Shown piece after piece: positions 48,389 through 56,451 of a DNA stretch of 64,000 nt (position 1 is the first letter of the stretch; each line of letters begins with the position of its first letter). The stretch is from Desulfacinum infernum DSM 9756 (GTDB lineage Bacteria > Desulfobacterota > Syntrophobacteria > Syntrophobacterales > DSM-9756): NCBI RefSeq assembly GCF_900129305.1, contig NZ_FQVB01000014.1:43642-107641 (forward strand), read 5' to 3'. The translations under genes and the position numbers were made by a program. The notes beneath the pieces were generated by a model. It was not told the origin of the DNA. It saw only the letters and a program-made list of their open reading frames with translations, and did not search any database.

Positions 48389-49672
48389 GTGAAGCATCTG
48401 CTGACTTTGGCCGCCATGGCGGCTGGATTCATGGTATGCCCCGAAACCCTGGCCCTGGCGGGAAACGCGGCCGGACGGATCGGCCCGGCTTTTGCCGGGG
48501 CGCTGGCGGCCGCCGGGATCCTTCACGGCTTGACGGCTTGGAATCTTGGCCGTACCGGCGACGCAATCGGACGAAGGGCCTCTCCGGAAGAGGTGCTGGA
48601 AGCGGGGCTGGGCGGGGCTTGGACCGGCGTGCTTCTCGCCGCCCGATGGACGCTCACGGCGGGACTGGCCACGGGTGTGTGCGCCGGCGCCGGGTTCGCC
48701 TTCAACGAGATCTTTTACCATGCCTTTCCCAACTTCGCCTTTGCCGCCCTGATCCCCGCCGGTCTCGGGCTCCTGAGGATCCGGGGGCGGGATTTGGCCG
48801 AGCGCATCCAGGTCGGCGCCGTGGCAATCGCCCTGGCGGGACTGCTGGTGCTCGTGGCCTGGGCGCTTCTTCTTCCCGACGCCTTTGCCCCGGGTGAGAC
48901 CGCCCAAACGACGCCGGCCACCGGCATCCGCACCTGCCTTCTGGCGCTCACGGCCCTGGCGGGCTTCGAACTGGCCCTGGAGCCCGGGGAGGGAAACCGG
49001 CCGGAAGCCTTCCGCGCCATGGTCTTCGCCCTGGCCATCGGAGCCCTCGTGCTCATTGCCTGGACGTGGATGGCCGCTGCGGTCGTTCCGGCCTCCAAGC
49101 TGGCCGCATCCACCCTTCCCCATCTTCTGGCGGCGCGTCGCATCGCAGGCCCGCCGGGGCGGACGATCATGGGCCTGGTCATCATCTCAGGATCCGTCGC
49201 CGTCGTGAACGCCCTCATGGCCGGAGCCTCCGGAACCCTTCGGCGCATGAGCCGAAGGGGGCTTCTGCCGAAGGGTTACCTTTCGGAGGCTACCCGGGTT
49301 CGGATCTTCGAGGGATTTTCCGCGGCGTGGATCCTGGGCTGGCTGGTGTCCGGCATGGCGGGATCCCCCAATCTGGAAGTCCTCATTCGGGCCGGATGGA
49401 TTCTCTGGCTCTTCCATTACGGGATCCTCCACCTGGCGGCCTACCGAATCCAGAAAACGACGGTCGAGGGCGGAAGACCGCCCGGTCTGACTCTTTCCGC
49501 GGCGGCCGCCGCGGGCTACGCCGTATCGAGCCTCGCTCTGGTCGTCTTGGATCCCTCGCCCTGGAAGGTCGCGGCGGCGGCAATCGCACCCGCCCTTCTC
49601 GCCGTCCCGGCGGTTCGTGGTTACATTAGATCAGGGCGCGGCGGAGAACGGGTTTCCTCCGCTTCCCCGTGA
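48389..49672 (+). CDS. APC-superfamily permease-like membrane protein
   Basis: A 427-residue, very hydrophobic protein with about eleven to twelve membrane segments, of the amino-acid-polyamine-organocation type. The first segment (TLAAMAAGFMVCPETLALAGNAAGRIGPA) has the Gly-rich helix 1 of that superfamily, and GFELALEPGEGNRPEAFRAMVFALAIG resembles the helix 6 region. Two segments end with short Arg-rich loops (LRRMSRRGLLPKGYLSE). The GTG start has only a weak ribosome site. The substrate is unknown; it is followed 44 bases later by the selenocysteine rhodanese candidate on the same strand. Confidence 0.75.
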   Translation: MKHLLTLAAMAAGFMVCPETLALAGNAAGRIGPAFAGALAAAGILHGLTAWNLGRTGDAIGRRASPEEVLEAGLGGAWTGVLLAARWTLTAGLATGVCAGAGFAFNEIFYHAFPNFAFAALIPAGLGLLRIRGRDLAERIQVGAVAIALAGLLVLVAWALLLPDAFAPGETAQTTPATGIRTCLLALTALAGFELALEPGEGNRPEAFRAMVFALAIGALVLIAWTWMAAAVVPASKLAASTLPHLLAARRIAGPPGRTIMGLVIISGSVAVVNALMAGASGTLRRMSRRGLLPKGYLSEATRVRIFEGFSAAWILGWLVSGMAGSPNLEVLIRAGWILWLFHYGILHLAAYRIQKTTVEGGRPPGLTLSAAAAAGYAVSSLALVVLDPSPWKVAAAAIAPALLAVPAVRGYIRSGRGGERVSSASP

Positions 49673-49716
49673 ACGCTCCGGCAGGGGCCCTTCAACCAAC
49701 GGACGGGAGGAACGGT

Positions 49717-50130
49717 ATGAGACACAAAGTCCTTTGGTCCTTCATCCTGGTGATCTCGCTCGCTTTCTTCGCGGCCTCCCTTGTGCCCGAAGTGCGGGCC
49801 GCCGATGCGCCCAGGATGACCAAGGAAGAACTGAAAGGGATGTTGGGATCCTCCGACCTGATCGTCGTCGACGTTCGGGCCGGAAGGGACTGGACTTCCA
49901 GCGAATTCAAGATCCAGGGAGCCGTCCGGGGGGACCCGGGCGACGTGGCTTCCTGGGCCGGCAAATACGACAAAACCAAGACCATCGTCCTCTACTGCGC
50001 CTGACCCAACGAAGCGACCAGTGCCAGTGTGGCACGGCAATTGATGGAGATGGGCTTCCAAAAGGTTTATGCGCTCAAGGGCGGTTGGCACGAGTGGCAC
50101 AGGGCCCAATTCCCTGTGGATGAGAAGTAG
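49717..50130 (+). CDS. Secreted rhodanese-domain protein with in-frame TGA (probable selenocysteine)
   Basis: From the ATG at 49717 (GGGAGG upstream) a signal peptide (about 1-29, VRA-A) is followed by a single rhodanese domain: MTKEELKGMLGSSDLIVVDVRAGRDWTSSEFKIQGAV, then IVLYCA. At codon 96 (50002-50004) stands TGA, after which the same frame continues PNEATSASVARQLMEMGFQKVYALKGGWHEWHRAQFPVDEK to TAG, completing the domain exactly. The TGA lies at the second position of a C-x-C motif found in related rhodaneses (YCACPNEATSA-type), so the motif here is C94-x-U96. A SECIS-like hairpin follows. Predicted periplasmic thiol/selenol redox or sulfur transfer; if not Sec, the gene is a pseudogene. 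Confidence 0.8.
50018..50037 (+). promoter_or_regulatory. Candidate bacterial SECIS element
   Basis: Stem CC-(bulged A)-GTGCC, loop AGTGT, GGCAC-GG: seven pairs with one bulge. The loop starts 22 bases after the TGA and has G as its second base, within the range known for bacterial SECIS hairpins read by SelB. Confidence 0.55.
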
Positions 50131-50412
50131 CGAACCGGGAGCGGCTTCCCCTGCCGGAGCCTCATCTTTTTGCAACCATGAAGGTCGGTCGTGGCCCCGA
50201 GGCCTTGTCCGACAATGGATTCTCAGACTGTAGGGGCGAAGGATCATTCGCCCCTACCATTCGCCCCTACAGGGATCCGATTCTCAAGGGCGCGTTTCAT
50301 TCTCCGTTGTCACGGGGCAGAGAACCGCGAAGGAACCCGATTGGACGCCGATGGGGAGAGCGGAGTGGCGAGCTTGCCATGACCGTTACGCGGAAAGTGA
50401 AGGAGGTAGGCC
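50131..50412. repeat. Gap with a compound R4 palindrome
   Basis: At about 50221-50276 TGTAGGGGCGAAGGATCATT is followed by two CATTCGCCCCTAC arms, the second being a duplicated right arm. No gene seen. Confidence 0.75.
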
Positions 50413-50865
50413 ATGCCCGGTGCACTCAACGTGATCATCGTGGACGACGATCCCGATGTGCTGGCCTTCCTGCAGGAAGTGCTGGAGTCCTTCTACATCT
50501 GGGGGGATGTGCTGACATTCGGAGATCCCGATGAGGCGGCGGCCTACTGCCTGGAGCAGCCGCCCGGGGTGGCCGTGTTCATCCTGGACGTGTACATGGG
50601 ATCCTGCACGGCCTTCGACTTCCTTGAGCGGGTCCGGGTCCGCTTCCCCATGGCTCCCCAGGACGCCGTCATCATCACGGGAAACGCCAGCGACGAGGTG
50701 GTGAACGCGTGCGTGGAGGCCGACATCACCCATCTCCTGGAAAAGCCCATGCGGCCCTACGCCCTCCAACTCGCCGTCCGGTCCATTGTTTCCAAGTACA
50801 TCAAGTTCGCCCGCCGACTGCTCACCGATCCGGATTTTGCCGACCGATTGCCGGCCATCCACTGA
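50413..50865 (+). CDS. Single-domain response regulator
   Basis: A 150-residue CheY-like receiver. Acidic pocket D11-D12-D13, phospho-acceptor D59 (FILDVYM), T89 (IITG) and K111 (LEKP) are all present; no output domain, only a short helical tail. It must signal by protein-protein contact or phospho-relay. No histidine kinase is adjacent. AAGGAGG lies before the ATG. Confidence 0.9.
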   Translation: MPGALNVIIVDDDPDVLAFLQEVLESFYIWGDVLTFGDPDEAAAYCLEQPPGVAVFILDVYMGSCTAFDFLERVRVRFPMAPQDAVIITGNASDEVVNACVEADITHLLEKPMRPYALQLAVRSIVSKYIKFARRLLTDPDFADRLPAIH

Positions 50866-50916
50866 CGTAGATCCTCAATTGAACGAATGAACGAATCTCC
50901 CCGTCTCGAGGTTCCG

Positions 50917-51010
50917 GCGGGCGGGCGTAAAGCCCGCCCCTCCGAAGGCGGATGGACCTGTTGAGCGGGCGGGGTTTATCCGCGCCCGCCCATCGCGCGG
51001 AGACAAGAAG
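50917..51010. repeat. R1 repeat, inverted orientation
   Basis: GGCGGGCGTAAAGCCCGCCC and GAGCGGGCGGGGTTTATCCG flank GAAGGCGGATGGACCTGTT, between two convergent genes. Confidence 0.85.
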
Positions 51011-51045
51011 AGCACAGCGAAAGAACCGTTCCTTTCGGGTGGGAA

Positions 51046-53334
51046 TCAGGAACGGAAGGACTCGGCCAGGTTCTTGTCCAGCACGTAGAGTGTCACTTCC
51101 TTGGCGCCCTGCACCGTGTACCCGTAGCGCTTCGTCAAATTTCCGATCAGGTGCGTCACATCGTGGCGCAGGCGGGCGTCGTAGGTGCGGAAGGCGTCCG
51201 TTTCGTAGTCCTTCACCGCCCCCCGGAAGTTGTCGTTTCCCTGGAAGGGATCCAGAGCGTTTTCCTTCAGGTTGTGCACGTAGCGCTCGTGGAGATCCCG
51301 GTAGAGTTCCGTCTCTTCGATGGGCTTCCCTTCCAGGCGCATCTCGTGGGCGAGGGTCCGGGACGTGTAGCGGTGCTGCACGTCCCGGCGGAAGGCGCGC
51401 CGGTCCGACGGGGACGCCCGCCCTCCCAGGAGCCTCTTTTCCACACCTTCGAAGAACTGCTCCGAGACCTCCACCATCTCCCCGGTGTAGATGCAGCGCA
51501 CCGTGCTTCCCGGCTCGAAGTTGACCGCGAACAGGTAGTTCTGGATCTCCCGGGCGATCCGCTCCTCGTTGTAGTCGTAGAGGGACTCCTTCACCTCCTC
51601 CAGCACGGTGTAGTCGTAGAGGCGAACCAGGCTGTCCAGAAAGTCCGGGGAAATATAGCCGCTGGACCCGTTGGGGATCTTGCGGAAGAACCGGTAGACC
51701 ATGTCCATGGTGATGAGCCGGTCCGGGCGGGCGTGCGCCGAAAAGAAGTCGATGAAGATGTTCTGGGAATCCCGCCCCGTGATCCCCCGATCGCCTTCCG
51801 TTTCCGATTCGCCGATGATCCGGTGGCGCCGCTTGGCCGTGAAGTTCTTCCGGTCCGCCTCGTCCAGCCAGGGAGGGATCTGCCCCGTGTAGATCTCCAT
51901 CTTGAGCAGATGCAGGTTGCGGTCGCAGTAGGCGTGGTACTTTTCCGGACGGCTGATCCATTCGCCCATGGCCTCCGACTGGGGCTTGAGCCGCGTGGAG
52001 ATGATGACCTTGGCGAAACTCGGCAGCACCCGGGGCAGAAAATAGCGCTCGATGTCCTCGCCGAAGATGTTCTTATAGATCTTCACCTCCGTGTTGTAGT
52101 CCAGGATGTAGGGGATCTTGATGTAGGTGATGCGGTCGGCGAAGGAGCGCTCTTCGGCGATGTTCACCTGGTCTTCCGGGTTCATGAGGGCCAGGAAGAG
52201 GGAGTGGACGTTTTCCTCGATCTCCTCCACCTTGTGCACCCCTTCGCTGATGATCCCGTGGAGATCGGCGAACCGGTCCCGGTTGTGGGCCTTCACGTCC
52301 ATGAGCGCGTAGACGCCGTTGTTGGTGTTGGCGTAGCGTGAATAGAGGTAGCGCACGCGGTTGCTGTCCCGGAGCAGGGCGTTGAGCTGCTGCTGGATCT
52401 GGGGGTTGGTGAGCACCCGGTCCCGGGTGGGTTCGTCTCCGGGGTTGTAGACGCTGATGCCCTGGCCCAGGCGCCGGTTGAACCGGTATCGCCGGGCGAA
52501 GATCATGGGGAAGACCTTTTCCGGGCTTCCCAGGATTTCCAGCAGGTTCTGGTAGAGGGACTGGCAGATGGTGCAGGGCTGGTCCCGGAAGACCCAATCG
52601 TATTGCTTTTCTCCGAAAAGGCGCTTCTTGAAATCCCCGTCCTCAATGAGTTCTTCCAGCACGTCCCGGCGGTAGGCCTTGGGGATGAGCAGCAGCGGGT
52701 TGTCGTGGCTCGGACACGGCACCTCCAGAACGTCCTTTCCCGTGAAGGGCAAGGGGGATTCGTCGGCCGTGCCCGACCGGATCCCGGGCGGTCCCTCCAC
52801 CAGGCTTTTCAGCTGGTGGAGCAGGTAGTGGGCTTCCCGGTCCGCCCCCGCGCCCAGCTCCCGCTTGTCGATCCGCCACAGGGCCTCGTAGCAGGCCCCC
52901 TCCTCCGTGCCCGTGTAGAGCTCGAACTTCAGCAGCAGGTTGTTGAGGAAGGTGCTCTTGCCGCACCCGTGCGGTCCCTCGAAGATGTAGATCCGGTTCT
53001 GCTGGGCTCCGCGGCGGAAGGCGGCCACCTGGTTGATGAATCGGTTGGCGAAGAGGCGGTCGGCGAAGAACGGATGATCCGTTCCCTCCACGAAGAGCCG
53101 GCTGCAGTCGTAGTAGACGAAGTGGATCGATTCGGGATCGTCCGGGTATTCGTCCACGCCTTCTCCCACGTAGGTCATGACCATGTCGTGGAAGCGCTGG
53201 TGGACGTTTCGGAAGATCCGCTCGGGGCGCCGCCCCGCCATCTCCAGGAATTCCTGGAAGGTGAGGGGCTGGCACGATTCCCGCTCCCGGATCCTCTCGA
53301 AGAGGCGGTTGAGGGTCTGTTGGCTCTTGTTCAT
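51046..53334 (-). CDS. Second PrkA-like AAA ATPase/serine kinase
   Basis: A 762-residue paralogue of PrkA. Walker A is IFEGPHGCGKSTFLNNLL near residue 130; YALMDVKAHNRDRFADLHGIISEGVHKVEEIEENVHSLFLALMNPED is the PrkA AAA core with the Glu-rich sensor region; the C-terminal half (from ~470) is the PrkA C-terminal domain, including FIDFFSAHARPDRLITMDMVYRFFRKIP. Relative to the first PrkA it has extra N-terminal sequence (EFLEMAGRRPERIFRNVHQRFHDMV) and a CTIC pair. Last gene of the four-gene operon, 13 bases after spoVR. PrkA in Bacillus and YeaG in E. coli are stress/stationary-phase kinases; what the second copy does is unknown. Confidence 0.88.
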   Translation of the reverse strand: MNKSQQTLNRLFERIRERESCQPLTFQEFLEMAGRRPERIFRNVHQRFHDMVMTYVGEGVDEYPDDPESIHFVYYDCSRLFVEGTDHPFFADRLFANRFINQVAAFRRGAQQNRIYIFEGPHGCGKSTFLNNLLLKFELYTGTEEGACYEALWRIDKRELGAGADREAHYLLHQLKSLVEGPPGIRSGTADESPLPFTGKDVLEVPCPSHDNPLLLIPKAYRRDVLEELIEDGDFKKRLFGEKQYDWVFRDQPCTICQSLYQNLLEILGSPEKVFPMIFARRYRFNRRLGQGISVYNPGDEPTRDRVLTNPQIQQQLNALLRDSNRVRYLYSRYANTNNGVYALMDVKAHNRDRFADLHGIISEGVHKVEEIEENVHSLFLALMNPEDQVNIAEERSFADRITYIKIPYILDYNTEVKIYKNIFGEDIERYFLPRVLPSFAKVIISTRLKPQSEAMGEWISRPEKYHAYCDRNLHLLKMEIYTGQIPPWLDEADRKNFTAKRRHRIIGESETEGDRGITGRDSQNIFIDFFSAHARPDRLITMDMVYRFFRKIPNGSSGYISPDFLDSLVRLYDYTVLEEVKESLYDYNEERIAREIQNYLFAVNFEPGSTVRCIYTGEMVEVSEQFFEGVEKRLLGGRASPSDRRAFRRDVQHRYTSRTLAHEMRLEGKPIEETELYRDLHERYVHNLKENALDPFQGNDNFRGAVKDYETDAFRTYDARLRHDVTHLIGNLTKRYGYTVQGAKEVTLYVLDKNLAESFRS

Positions 53335-53347
53335 GGTCTTTCCTCGA

Positions 53348-54976
53348 TCACAGGAGGACCCTGGTGAGTTTTCGGTCCTCCATGGTGTAGAGCACCCGGC
53401 GCGCCGTCGGCTCCGCCTGCTCCTGCTGTGGCGTGGCGTAGGGCGAGGAGGCTTCGGAACGTTCCCGCACCCATTCGGTGGTCTCCAGCTTCACCGGCCC
53501 GCCCCACAGAAAGGAGATGCCCAGCATGGTGTTGCCGATGAACTCCCGCACCAGGGGCTTTCCCTCGAACCGGTGCCGCAGGTACAGGCATCCGTCGTCC
53601 ATGAGGGATTCGTCCACCTCCACCACCGGCGGGTGGTAGAGGGATTCCAGGAGCATCTGCTTGTAGTCTTCGGCCCGTCGGCTCTGGACGAAGTATTCCC
53701 ACACCCCCTTGTGGGGATTGAGGCGCCGGCCCACCACGAAGAGCCTGTATCGGTCCACGAAGTCCTGGTCGATGAAGGTGTTGAGAAAGAGAAAGTCGTT
53801 GTAATGCCGCCGAACCTCGAAAAGGGTCTCCAGCCCCCGGCCGGTTCCGGCGTCGTAGCGTACCCGTTCCCGGGCATCGGTGATCTGCCGGTACGGCAGG
53901 GACAATTTGCCCTTGTCCGCCAGCTCCTCCACGTAGCTCAGAAGCCGCATGCCCAGCGCGTAGGGGTTGAGGCCCACCCGGGGCATGGAGGTGACCAGGG
54001 CGTGAATGCGGGCGAATCCCACCTCGTGGCCCGAAATGCGGTCGTCGGCCAGGAAGAGCTTTTCGTGCCAGTAGCTGGCCCAGCCCTCGTTCATGATCTT
54101 GGTGCGGATCTGGGGCTGGAAGAAAAGGGACGTGCTCCGCACGATCTCCATAACCGTCTTCATCCAACGGTTTTCTTCCCGCTGCAGGAACGGCGAATGG
54201 TGTTGCAGGTACTCCAGGAGATCCGTGGGGCGAACGGCATCGCGCTCAAGGTGCCTTTCGTAGAGGGAATCGAATTCGGGATACCGGGTGAGCACCTCGG
54301 CAAAGAAGAAGGAATCGGCCAGGTCCCCGTATTGCCTGCGGCACGCGTTGTAGCGGTCGATTTCCCGCAGGTATTCGTGGACGGGGATCTTCTGCACCTG
54401 CTGCAGGAAGTGGTCGAAGTAGAAATCGAGCCGCGAGGGCTTGGGGCGGCGCTCCCCGCCGTTTCCCGAAAGCTCCCTGTAGTAGCCCACCAGGTTGTCG
54501 ATCCCGCGGCTGAACTCGATGACATAGTCCACCCACCGGCCCTTTTCGGAGCGGAGCATGGCGATGGCCCGCTTGTCGGAAAGGGCCTTGCCGGCGAAGT
54601 CTTCCCCCCACGTGTTTTCGAAGTGCAGGTTGTTCTGGAAGAAGTCGATGTGGGCCAGCACGTGGTAGAAGATCATCACGTTGAGCCAGTCCGGGTTGTT
54701 GTCGTTGTAGAACGAGATGGCCGGACGGGTGTTGATCACGGTCTCGTAGGGGTTGTTGGGATAGAGTTCGTAACGGCCCTTTTCCCGGTGCACCTCCACG
54801 TCGTGAACCCAGTAGTCGTAGAGGGTGGGGATCATGTGCCTGGGGGTGAGTTCCAGCAGGTCCCGGTTGGTGACGATGTATTCCAGGGTTTCGGGGGCGA
54901 ACCGCAGTCCCGCGTCCCAAGCCCTTTCCTTGCACCCTTCCATGATGGCTTTGGTGTGTTGATCGATGAGTTCCAT
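53348..54976 (-). CDS. SpoVR-family protein (YcgB-like)
   Basis: A 542-residue cytosolic protein. Hallmarks: LIDQHTKAIMEGCKERAWDAGLRFAPETLEYIVTNRDLLELTPRHMIPTLYDYWVH, NNPDWLNVMIFYHVLAHIDFFQNNLHFENTW, and MNEGWASYWHEKLF with its E-x-x-x-x-x-H pattern. SpoVR influences spore cortex in Bacillus but is widespread in non-sporulating bacteria as YcgB, always near PrkA and DUF444 genes. The ATG at 54976 has GGAGGC upstream; the longer frame runs into an R2 repeat. Function is unknown. Confidence 0.95.
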   Translation of the reverse strand: MELIDQHTKAIMEGCKERAWDAGLRFAPETLEYIVTNRDLLELTPRHMIPTLYDYWVHDVEVHREKGRYELYPNNPYETVINTRPAISFYNDNNPDWLNVMIFYHVLAHIDFFQNNLHFENTWGEDFAGKALSDKRAIAMLRSEKGRWVDYVIEFSRGIDNLVGYYRELSGNGGERRPKPSRLDFYFDHFLQQVQKIPVHEYLREIDRYNACRRQYGDLADSFFFAEVLTRYPEFDSLYERHLERDAVRPTDLLEYLQHHSPFLQREENRWMKTVMEIVRSTSLFFQPQIRTKIMNEGWASYWHEKLFLADDRISGHEVGFARIHALVTSMPRVGLNPYALGMRLLSYVEELADKGKLSLPYRQITDARERVRYDAGTGRGLETLFEVRRHYNDFLFLNTFIDQDFVDRYRLFVVGRRLNPHKGVWEYFVQSRRAEDYKQMLLESLYHPPVVEVDESLMDDGCLYLRHRFEGKPLVREFIGNTMLGISFLWGGPVKLETTEWVRERSEASSPYATPQQEQAEPTARRVLYTMEDRKLTRVLL

Positions 54977-55019
54977 GATTCTTGCCTCCGTGGCGACGCC
55001 CCCGCCGCCTCCAGAGCGT

Positions 55020-55228
55020 GTCCGGCAACGGGTCTTCCTAGTCAATCGACAGGGGGCCCATCTTCTTTCGTAGGCGCGGGGCTTCAGCCCCGCGGAAAGG
55101 GGACACCGCAATCCAAGGAGATAACGGGCGATACTCGATGGGCCGTCCAGCGTCCGGGGATTCCTCCGCAGCATTCGAGGGCTGCCCTAGGAGAAGAGCG
55201 GGCATTCCAGGGGTTTTCAGACAAGTTC
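55020..55228. repeat. R2 repeat inside the prkA operon
   Basis: CGTAGGCGCGGGGCTTCAGC with its arm near 55071-55097 and a degenerate second palindrome (GCAGCATTCGAGGGCTGC). It fills the gap between yhbH and spoVR, which is the only large gap in this operon. Confidence 0.85.
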
Positions 55229-55229
55229 T

Positions 55230-56450
55230 TCAGGAGAGCAGCCGGCGGATGCCTTCCACCAGGCGATCTTCGCCCGCGCCCTCCTCGATGGTGTCCAGGC
55301 GGAACCGCTCGGGAAACCGCTCGGTCAGCTTCGCCCGGCCGATGTATTCCTCCACGCGGGACCGGTAGCCGTTGCCTCCGTGGCCGTGGGCCACGGTGAC
55401 GCCCACCCGGTTGGCGTAGGTGAGCATCTTGTCCAGTTCCGGCAGGGTCTGGCTGCCGTCGGAATCCCAATCGTCGCCGTCGGTGCCGTGGAAGATGTAG
55501 ATGTTGTAGTCCCGGGCCAGGTTGTCGCGCTCCACGATCTCGTTCACCAGCCGGTAGGCGGACGCCACCTTGGTTCCGCCGGCGATGGTGGAGTTGTAGT
55601 AGGTGTAGAAGTCGGGCACTTCCTTGGCCTCGGTGTCGTGGAGGATGAAGCGGGTCTCCACGCGCCGTTCGTACTGGTAGACGAGCCAGCTGTAGATGAG
55701 CACGTGCTGGCCCACCACCACTTCCGTGGGCCGCCCGCTCATGGACCCCGAATAGTCGCGGACGAAGAAGACCAGGGCCTGCGCCTCCAGGGACGGCTCC
55801 CGGGAAAGGATCCGATAGACCTTGTCGTCCGGTCCCATGAGGAGCTCCGCCGGATCGATCTCCGCGTCCGGCCCGATGCGGCCCAGGGCGATGTTGGTGG
55901 CCACCAGGCGGCGCAGCGTGGCCTTCTTGTCCAGGATCTGTCCGGCGCCCTGGTGGCGGTCGGTGAGCTCGAAGGCGATCCGTCGAAGGGTCCTCTTGTT
56001 TCCCTTGTTCCTGAGGTTGGGCAGCTCGAACTGCTCGCTCAGGATCCGCCCCAGATCGTAGGCGCTGGCCTCGATCTCGTGCTCGGCGCCTTCCCCCTGG
56101 CCGGCGCCGCCCTGGCCGCCTCCGTTGGAGCCGTGGATGGGCTCCTCGCTCACCACGTCGCCTTCCTGCCCGTCCCCGGCCCCGCCGCCGGCGCCGCCTC
56201 CTTCGTCCTGGGGCGGGCGCGTGTCGTGGATGAACTTTTCCTCCACCGTGGTGGGCACCAGGATCACCCGCTCCTTGCCGCCCCGGCTGGGCTTGACCAG
56301 CCGCCCGATGCGGATCTTTCGGGGAAAGCCGTCCTTTTCCCGCTGCCGGTCCCGCTCCAAAAGCTCCTCCACGGAACTCAGGCTGTGGATGTAGGAGGCC
56401 CCGGCGGGTCGGCCCATCTGCAGTAAAGTCCAGTCGTCGTAGCGGTCCAT
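55230..56450 (-). CDS. DUF444 protein (YhbH/YeaH family)
   Basis: A 406-residue cytosolic protein. The first 120 residues hold RPAGASYIHSLSSVEELLERDRQREKDGFP-type sequence and a Gly/Gln-rich linker; from ~220 a von Willebrand A-like domain follows with the metal site DYSGSMSG. YHGTDGDDWDSDGSQTL-like sequence near 330 is family-typical. YeaH is co-expressed with YeaG/PrkA in E. coli and affects stress survival. Starts one base after prkA stops, so the two are co-translated; sits upstream of spoVR. Confidence 0.95.
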   Translation of the reverse strand: MDRYDDWTLLQMGRPAGASYIHSLSSVEELLERDRQREKDGFPRKIRIGRLVKPSRGGKERVILVPTTVEEKFIHDTRPPQDEGGGAGGGAGDGQEGDVVSEEPIHGSNGGGQGGAGQGEGAEHEIEASAYDLGRILSEQFELPNLRNKGNKRTLRRIAFELTDRHQGAGQILDKKATLRRLVATNIALGRIGPDAEIDPAELLMGPDDKVYRILSREPSLEAQALVFFVRDYSGSMSGRPTEVVVGQHVLIYSWLVYQYERRVETRFILHDTEAKEVPDFYTYYNSTIAGGTKVASAYRLVNEIVERDNLARDYNIYIFHGTDGDDWDSDGSQTLPELDKMLTYANRVGVTVAHGHGGNGYRSRVEEYIGRAKLTERFPERFRLDTIEEGAGEDRLVEGIRRLLS

Positions 56451-56451
56451 G

